Assembly: GCA_900553065.1 (NCBI GenBank)
Contig: USBZ01000002.1
Coordinates: 1-64,000, forward strand
Direction: 5' to 3'
Length of the DNA stretch: 64,000 nt
Source: an uncultured Desulfovibrio sp.
GTDB lineage: Bacteria; Desulfobacterota; Desulfovibrionia; Desulfovibrionales; Desulfovibrionaceae
Shown: positions 59,807 to 64,000 of the stretch, in pieces
How positions within the stretch are numbered: position 1 is the stretch's first letter
How the letters are laid out: each line of letters begins with the position of its first letter
Translations under genes and position numbers: made by a program
Notes under the pieces: generated by a model
Database searches by the model: none
What the model was told of the DNA's origin: nothing
What the model saw: only the letters and a program-made list of their open reading frames with translations

Positions 59807-60643
59807 TCAGAGAATGCCGGTGAGATCGGTCTGCCCGCAGGCCGTCATGCGTACGGGGCCTCCGACCCAGACGTCCCAGCCGTCATCTTTTTTCTGCATG
59901 CTGACCGACAGGCTGCATCCGCTCGGCTGCCGCACAAGATAGCGTTCGGCTCCGCTTCTGGCGTGCATGGCCAGAGCACAGGCCAGCGTTCCCGAGCCGC
60001 AGGCGCTTTCGCTGCAGAGCGAGTTCGTATCCCGTACCCAGACTACGGGCCGGAGCGAAAGGGCTTTCGTTCCGGCATCGGAGTGCTCCTCCGGGAAGGA
60101 TATCCACAGATGACCTGCGGCTTTTTCCTTCTCCACGCCGCAGAGAAGGCGCTGCCGTCTGCAGAACTCCGGCAGTTCGTCCGCGGCAGGCAAAACTCCT
60201 TCCTGAATGATGTGAGCAATGCCGGGAACGCGGACAAGCGTGAGATCTCCGGAAAGATGTTCCGGCTCGGGCAGACGGCGGAAGTGGAGGCAGGCTTCGG
60301 CAAAGGGCAGATCGTCGTCCCGGAAGAAAACGCGGACGGCCACATCCTCTTTGACGCCGGAAACTTCCACAGGTCCGGCAAAGCCGTCGCCTTCCGGCAT
60401 GAGCAGACCTTTTGCGGCCAGAAGAACGGCAAAGGACCGGGTGGCGTTCAGACAAAATTCTCCGCCCATCATGTCGAGACGGGGCTTGCCTTCGAGACGG
60501 ACATAGCCGGTCTGTTCCGCGCCTATGTGCTGGGCATCCATGACCGCATTGGCCACGGCGGCTCTTTTTTCAGGCGGTACGTCTCCGGCCTTAAGAAGAA
60601 TGGTGGGATTGCCCCCGGGCGTGAATTTCCAGAATGAATACAT
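59807..60643 (-). CDS. DapF-fold amino-acid racemase, CntK (histidine racemase)-like
   Basis: The product is 278 residues from ATG 60643 (GAGG 7 nt upstream). It has the cofactor-independent two-cysteine fold: Cys64 in MGGEFCLNATRS and Cys215 in ESACGSGTLAC. It is closer to the staphylopine histidine racemase CntK than to standard DapF. From memory, CntK shares the P-x-G-N-x-T-I-L start (here TPGGNPTIL), an A-x-H-x2-x-EQ-x-G segment (AQHIGAEQTG) and EFC-x-NAT; its catalytic cysteines are 72 and 216. A role as a D-amino-acid-producing racemase is therefore likely; diaminopimelate epimerase activity is possible. No cntL or cntM gene is adjacent. Confidence 0.75.
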   Translation of the reverse strand: MYSFWKFTPGGNPTILLKAGDVPPEKRAAVANAVMDAQHIGAEQTGYVRLEGKPRLDMMGGEFCLNATRSFAVLLAAKGLLMPEGDGFAGPVEVSGVKEDVAVRVFFRDDDLPFAEACLHFRRLPEPEHLSGDLTLVRVPGIAHIIQEGVLPAADELPEFCRRQRLLCGVEKEKAAGHLWISFPEEHSDAGTKALSLRPVVWVRDTNSLCSESACGSGTLACALAMHARSGAERYLVRQPSGCSLSVSMQKKDDGWDVWVGGPVRMTACGQTDLTGIL

Positions 60644-60784
60644 GCTGCTTCCTCGGAGTTCTCTGCCGAAAAATGCGTCTTGCCGGGCGAACATGCGCCG
60701 GAAAACGGCAGTGATCTGCTTTTGCCTGCGGACTGCAGAAAGACGCATGAAGTCGCTAAAAGAGCGGAGCGGACGGAGATGATC

Positions 60785-60820
60785 AAGAAAAAGGCCGCCA
60801 TGCAGATGACACGGCGGCCT
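60785..60820 (-). terminator. terminator of the HesB-like gene pair
   Basis: On the minus strand AGGCCGCC and GGCGGCCT enclose a 13-nt loop, followed by TTTTTCTTG. It lies about 60 nt after the stop of the Cys-type HesB-like gene. Confidence 0.75.
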
Positions 60821-60879
60821 GGAGTTTGAGTGTGCCGGTCAGCCTTCAGCAGAGGGGCTGAGGGCTGACGCAAACGGTA

Positions 60880-61218
60880 TCAGTGAGGGCAGCTGCCGCC
60901 ACAGGTACCGGTACCGCAACTGGAGCAGCCGCAGCCGCCGCCCATGTTGGGCAGAGGGATTTCAGGCGTAACGAGAAAGCCCATGGGGCTGGCGTCTACC
61001 GTGGCTCCGCCGATGGTAGCCCACAGTTCTTTCGTCGCGCAGAAGGTGTAGCCGTCCTGTTCGGTGACGAAGTCCTGTTCATTGGGTTCATCGAGGGCGA
61101 GGCCGATACGGGGCCCGCTGCAGCCGCCGGGAGCAAGATACATGCGGATGGCGGATTTTTCCTTGTCGGCAAAAAAGGCGTCGAGTTCGGTGCGGGCGCT
61201 TTCAGTAAGAGTAAACAC
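60880..61218 (-). CDS. HesB/IscA-like protein (cysteine form)
   Basis: The product is 112 residues. The domain starts FTLTESARTELDAFFADKEK and carries the usual Cys of the A-type Fe-S proteins at position 33 (YLAPGGCSGPRIGLALDEP). A Cys/Gly-rich tail (GGGCGCSSCGTGTCGGSC) is unlike IscA/ErpA, which end GCGxSF. It is probably a metal- or cluster-binding protein in the cytoplasm. The gene is 72 nt downstream of a very similar gene with TGA in place of the Cys33 codon and shares its terminator. Confidence 0.88.
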   Translation of the reverse strand: MFTLTESARTELDAFFADKEKSAIRMYLAPGGCSGPRIGLALDEPNEQDFVTEQDGYTFCATKELWATIGGATVDASPMGFLVTPEIPLPNMGGGCGCSSCGTGTCGGSCPH

Positions 61219-61290
61219 AGGAGTGCTCCGTTGGGTAAGGATGTTATATAGGGAGGAAGTTCTCCCTGAAAGCCTTATACGGAACGGAAA

Positions 61291-61608
61291 TCAGTGACTG
61301 CCGCAGGAGCTGCCGCAGCTGCCGCAGCTGCTTCCGCCCTGAAGCGGAATTTCCGGCTCGACGATGAAGCCCATGTAGCTCACGTCGATTTTTACGCCGC
61401 CGATACGTTCGAGCAGCGACTGTTCCAGGCAGAAGGTGAAACCGTTGACGTCGAAGGCCTTGTCATTATCAGTAGGCTCATCCAGAGCCAGTGCCAGACG
61501 GGGGCCGCTTCAGCCGCCGGGGGCAAGATAGACGCGGATACCGGACTTGGGCTTGTCGGCGAAGAACGCCTCGAGCTCCTGACGGGCAGCATCGGAAAGA
61601 TTGATCAT
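61291..61608 (-). CDS. HesB-like selenoprotein (Sec33 encoded by TGA)
   Basis: Read through TGA at 61512-61510, the product is 105 residues. It starts MINLSDAARQELEAFFADKP, reaches YLAPGG-Sec-SGPRLALALDEP, continues GFTFCLEQ and YMGFIVEPEIPL, and ends in a Cys/Gly tail. The TGA falls exactly on Cys33 of the neighbouring paralogue and similarity continues on both sides. A hairpin GGCUC-UGGAU-GAGCC begins 20 nt after the UGA (loop at 25 nt, G among its first two bases), meeting bacterial SECIS rules. HesB-like selenoproteins are an established family. Ordinary annotation would truncate it at 32 residues. Confidence 0.9.
61475..61512 (-). promoter_or_regulatory. bacterial SECIS-like element with its UGA codon
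   Basis: UGA at 61512-61510, followed 20 nt later by the stem GGCUC (61489-61485), loop UGGAU (61484-61480) and GAGCC (61479-61475). The spacing and the early loop G fit the SelB-recognised hairpin pattern. Confidence 0.7.
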
Positions 61609-61739
61609 GTAAGTCTCCAGAAATTGGTTTTGGGTAAAAATAGGAACGGCCATGAACTTTGTCAATGGAGCGGAGGAAACATTTCCCTTTTTATGCTCCG
61701 CTCTGAAAACGCGGCGGAATGGCAGAATTTTTCCGGGCG

Positions 61740-62930
61740 TTATGCCGAGGCTTCGCGCAGGCGCCGGAAGCCTTCGTCCAGATCGGCTTTCAGATCTTCC
61801 ACGTCTTCCAGACCCACGGCATAGCGGATCAGGGTGCAGTTGTTGCCGTTCCATGCCGGTTCCACGCGGTTCAGCGCCGTTCTCTCCGGATGACAGTGCT
61901 GCACCAGACTGTCGTATCCGCCCCAGCTTGCGCCTATGCTGAACATCCGATAGCCGTCGAGCATGGCCGCCACGGCCTTTTTGTCCGTTTTGGGAAGCAC
62001 GATGGAGAACAGCGAGCCTGCGCCCGTGAAGTCCCGGGCCCAGATTTCGTGACCGGGATCGTCTTCCAGCGGCGGGTAGAGCACCTGAGTGACTTCCGGA
62101 CGCTGCTGCAGCCAGCGGGTCAGTTCAAGAGCGCTGGCGTACTGCCTTTCCATGCGCACTTCCATGGTGCGCAGGCCGCGCAGTGCCAGATAGCAGTCGT
62201 CGGGAGAGGCGATTTCTCCCATCTGCATGCAGAAGGAGCGCATGCGTAGATAAAGTTCCCTTGTCCGGGCCGTGATGACGCCCATGACGAGATCGGAGTG
62301 GCCGGCAATGAACTTCGTGGCGGCTTCCACGCAGATGTCCACGCCTGCGGCAAGCGGCTTGAAATACAGTGGTCCGGCCCAGGTGTTGTCCATGATGACG
62401 ATGGCGCTGTGGGCATGCGCCGCCTTGACTATGGCGGGGATGTCCTGCATCTCGAAAGTGAGCGAGCCGGGCGACTCCGTGTAGATGACGCGGGTATTGG
62501 CCTTGATGAGCACCTCGATGCCGGCGCCGATGCGCGGATCATAGAACGTGGTTTCCACGCCGTAACGCCGCAGGATGCTGTCGCAGAAGGCCCGCTGCGG
62601 GCCGTAGACGCTGTCGGGCACAAGCACATGATCGCCTGCGCCCACGAAGGCCAGCAGCGACTGGGTGCAGGCGGCCAGACCGGAGCTGGTCACCATGGAA
62701 CCGGCGCCCTGTTCAAGCCTGTTGACCGCATCGCACAGGGCAAAGGCGTTTTCCGTGCCCAGGGCGCCGTAGCAGACGTTGCTGAACTTCGAGTCTCCGG
62801 CTTCGTTGGCGTCGAATTCCTCGAGCGTGGGAGCCACGATGGTCGATGCCCTGTGGACGGGCATGTTGACGGGGCCGCCCACACGCAGGGGAGCGCGTCC
62901 CGCATGAACGAGTATGGTGGCGTCTTTCAT
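61740..62930 (-). CDS. metC: cystathionine beta-lyase
   Basis: The product is 396 residues from ATG 62930 (AAGGA 6 nt upstream). It is a Cys/Met-metabolism PLP enzyme. Signatures are VHRASTIVAPTLEEF, VTSSGLAACTQSLLAF, YGPQRAFC, DNTWAGPLYFKPLAAG and the Schiff-base Lys in CVEAATKFIAGHSDLVMG. The C-terminal FSIGASWGGYDSL is typical of MetC rather than MetB. It cleaves cystathionine to homocysteine, or L-cysteine to sulfide. It follows the EF-hand gene by one base and its ribosome-binding site lies inside that gene, so the two are coupled. Confidence 0.92.
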   Translation of the reverse strand: MKDATILVHAGRAPLRVGGPVNMPVHRASTIVAPTLEEFDANEAGDSKFSNVCYGALGTENAFALCDAVNRLEQGAGSMVTSSGLAACTQSLLAFVGAGDHVLVPDSVYGPQRAFCDSILRRYGVETTFYDPRIGAGIEVLIKANTRVIYTESPGSLTFEMQDIPAIVKAAHAHSAIVIMDNTWAGPLYFKPLAAGVDICVEAATKFIAGHSDLVMGVITARTRELYLRMRSFCMQMGEIASPDDCYLALRGLRTMEVRMERQYASALELTRWLQQRPEVTQVLYPPLEDDPGHEIWARDFTGAGSLFSIVLPKTDKKAVAAMLDGYRMFSIGASWGGYDSLVQHCHPERTALNRVEPAWNGNNCTLIRYAVGLEDVEDLKADLDEGFRRLREASA

Positions 62931-62931
62931 G

Positions 62932-63408
62932 TTACTTTCCTTCGACAGGCGGAGTGATGAGCGGCATGGCCGGGGCGGCCCCGGTTGCCGGAGCGGCCTT
63001 GCCGGAAGGCTCCGCGCCGGACGGCGGCATAATGAGCGGCATACCGCCTTCCACACGGGGAACGCCGCCCGCACCCTTCATGGCCTTCATCATGCTTTCC
63101 ATGTCGGGCATGGAAACGGCGCCGCCGTGTCCGGCGGAAAAGGCTTTCCACTCGTTGACGCAGATGGAGCCGTTATGGTCGGTGTCGATGGTATCGAAGG
63201 CATTGCGGTTGAGGTTGGGGCGTGCGGCGGAAAGTTCCTCCCAGGTCATGTTTCCGTCGTGGTCGGTATCCATTTCGTTGAAGCGCGCCACGGGATCGGA
63301 GGCATGAGGGGCGGCGTCGCCCTGATTGCCGGGCATGGCGAGAGCAGGAGTGCCGGAACAGGTAAGCATGAGGGCGAGGGCAGCAGCCCCGGCAGCGATG
63401 ATGTGCAT
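62932..63408 (-). CDS. exported EF-hand calcium-binding protein
   Basis: The product is 158 residues from ATG 63408 (GAGG 8 nt upstream). A signal peptide ends near TPALA. Two canonical EF loops follow: DTDHDGNMTWEE and DTDHNGSICVNE, each with Asp/Asn at 1, 3, 5 and Glu at 12. The C-terminal third is rich in Pro, Gly, Ala and Met (KGAGGVPRVEGGMPLIMPP). It probably binds calcium in the periplasm; partners are unknown. It is directly upstream of metC, an unusual pairing. Confidence 0.88.
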   Translation of the reverse strand: MHIIAAGAAALALMLTCSGTPALAMPGNQGDAAPHASDPVARFNEMDTDHDGNMTWEELSAARPNLNRNAFDTIDTDHNGSICVNEWKAFSAGHGGAVSMPDMESMMKAMKGAGGVPRVEGGMPLIMPPSGAEPSGKAAPATGAAPAMPLITPPVEGK

Positions 63409-63719
63409 GATGGTGACCTCTCTGAAGGTTTGCATGGGGAGTATCGTCCCCTCGAAATGGCGGTTTCTGGTTCCGGCGCGTTACAGAAATACAACGCCGG
63501 GAGCTGGCGGGAAACATTCCGCCGGACGGCATATTGCAGCAGAACGGCAGGCGTCGGCAGCGTTTTTCATGGAGTGTCCGGCTCGCTGTCGACTTCTTCG
63601 GAACGGACGGTTTCGATCTTCCCCGCTATCGAGAGCGCAGCATGACACGAGCCTGCATCAAGTGCAAGCCTGCCTTGCCATTCCTGCAGATCTGTTACAA
63701 TATCGGCGCCGGAGGCATT
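63409..63719. other. divergent intergenic region before the GNAT gene
   Basis: About 310 bp that should hold promoters for the EF-hand gene and the GNAT gene. No confident -35/-10 pair, hairpin with T-run or conserved ORF was found. The GNAT frame is open back to ATG 63642, giving a possible Cys-rich extension (MTRACIKCKPALPF). Confidence 0.4.
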
Positions 63720-64000
63720 ATGATACGTCCCTTTCAGGAAGAAGATATGGAGGATGTCGTCAGTCTGTGGCTGGCATCGTCGCTGCAGGCGCATGATTTC
63801 ATTCCCCGTGCCTTCTGGGAGCGTGCGGCGGAAGATATGCGTACCCTGTATCTTCCCATGAGCGATGAAATCGTGCTGCACATCGACGATGCGACCGGAA
63901 GGCCGGATGCCTTTCTGGCCTTTGTCGATACGTTTCTGGCAGCGCTTTTTGTTGCTCCCGAAGCGCAGGGCCGAGGTCTGGGCAGCCGGATGTTCCGCAT
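63720..64000 (+). CDS. GNAT-family N-acetyltransferase (partial, runs off the end)
   Basis: The open frame from ATG 63720 (GGAGG 4 nt upstream) continues to the window edge, about 93 residues. It begins MIRPFQEEDMEDVVSLWLAS, the usual GNAT first strand and helix. The segment LFVAPEAQGRGLGSRMF contains the acetyl-CoA-binding Q-x-x-G-x-G/A motif (QGRGLG). The acceptor cannot be judged. ATG 63642 in the same frame is an alternative start without a good ribosome-binding site. Confidence 0.85.
   Translation, partial: MIRPFQEEDMEDVVSLWLASSLQAHDFIPRAFWERAAEDMRTLYLPMSDEIVLHIDDATGRPDAFLAFVDTFLAALFVAPEAQGRGLGSRMFR

Noticed and set aside
1..64000. Insertion sequences, prophage or CRISPR array
   Set aside because: No transposase, integrase, phage structural gene, target-site duplication or regularly spaced repeat was seen.

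Overview
The window is a continuous stretch of bacterial chromosome, fairly GC-rich and densely coded on both strands, with few insertions and no insertion sequence, prophage or CRISPR array that I could see. The gene set points to a Desulfovibrionaceae-type sulfur-reducing anaerobe, probably from the gut clade around Desulfovibrio, Bilophila and Mailhella (inference). The pointers are a c3-type multiheme cytochrome, an Mrp/NBP35 Fe-S carrier with an N-terminal CxxxCxxCxxxC, a selenocysteine-containing HesB-like protein, FeoAB, Kdo and LpxI genes of a Gram-negative outer membrane, and O-acetylhomoserine/H2S methionine synthesis.

Layout. 1-3 kb: end of a Pro/Arg-repeat protein, two small exported proteins and an isolated DppBC permease pair. 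3-8.5 kb: a two-ORF RdgC-like locus, a MerR/CadA metal-efflux pair sharing a MerR-type operator, and a metallo-beta-lactamase-fold hydrolase. 8.5-16 kb: galU, a twice-frameshifted RocB-like M20 peptidase, a GT61-like glycosyltransferase and the kdsA-kdsB-kdsD operon. 15.8-18.5 kb: metA and metY behind a strong promoter, palindrome, tiny ORF and terminator leader. 18.8-23 kb: hydrolase-MFS-cupin operon divergent from its likely LysR regulator. 23-28 kb: nickel-pincer cofactor genes larB-larC-larE flanked by two DUF362 proteins, then tRNA-Leu(CAG). 28-35 kb: an orphan Dpp-type ATPase, feoAB, two succinylglutamate-desuccinylase-family genes (one frameshifted) and an Mrp-like ATPase. 35-41.4 kb: thiS-G-H-F-E under a TPP riboswitch, nhaC and lpxI. 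41.7-48.5 kb: aconitase, PpiD-type foldase, c3-type cytochrome and small conserved proteins. 48.7-58 kb: lysA, a MATE exporter, DUF2156, gltX, cysS, a BepA-like M48 protease and hslV. 58-64 kb: a phosphatase, a zinc-ribbon membrane protein, a CntK/DapF-like epimerase, a Cys/Sec pair of HesB-like proteins, an EF-hand protein with metC, and a partial GNAT gene.

The most interesting items are: (1) the HesB-like selenoprotein, whose in-frame TGA lines up with Cys33 of its neighbouring paralogue and is followed by a bacterial SECIS-like hairpin; (2) two DUF362 proteins bracketing larB-C-E with no larA, both carrying an H-x3-G-[FY]-x-G-x2-K pattern reminiscent of the LarA active-site segment; (3) the metY leader; (4) a CntK-like histidine-racemase-type epimerase without other metallophore genes; and (5) a c3-type cytochrome with five haem motifs instead of four.
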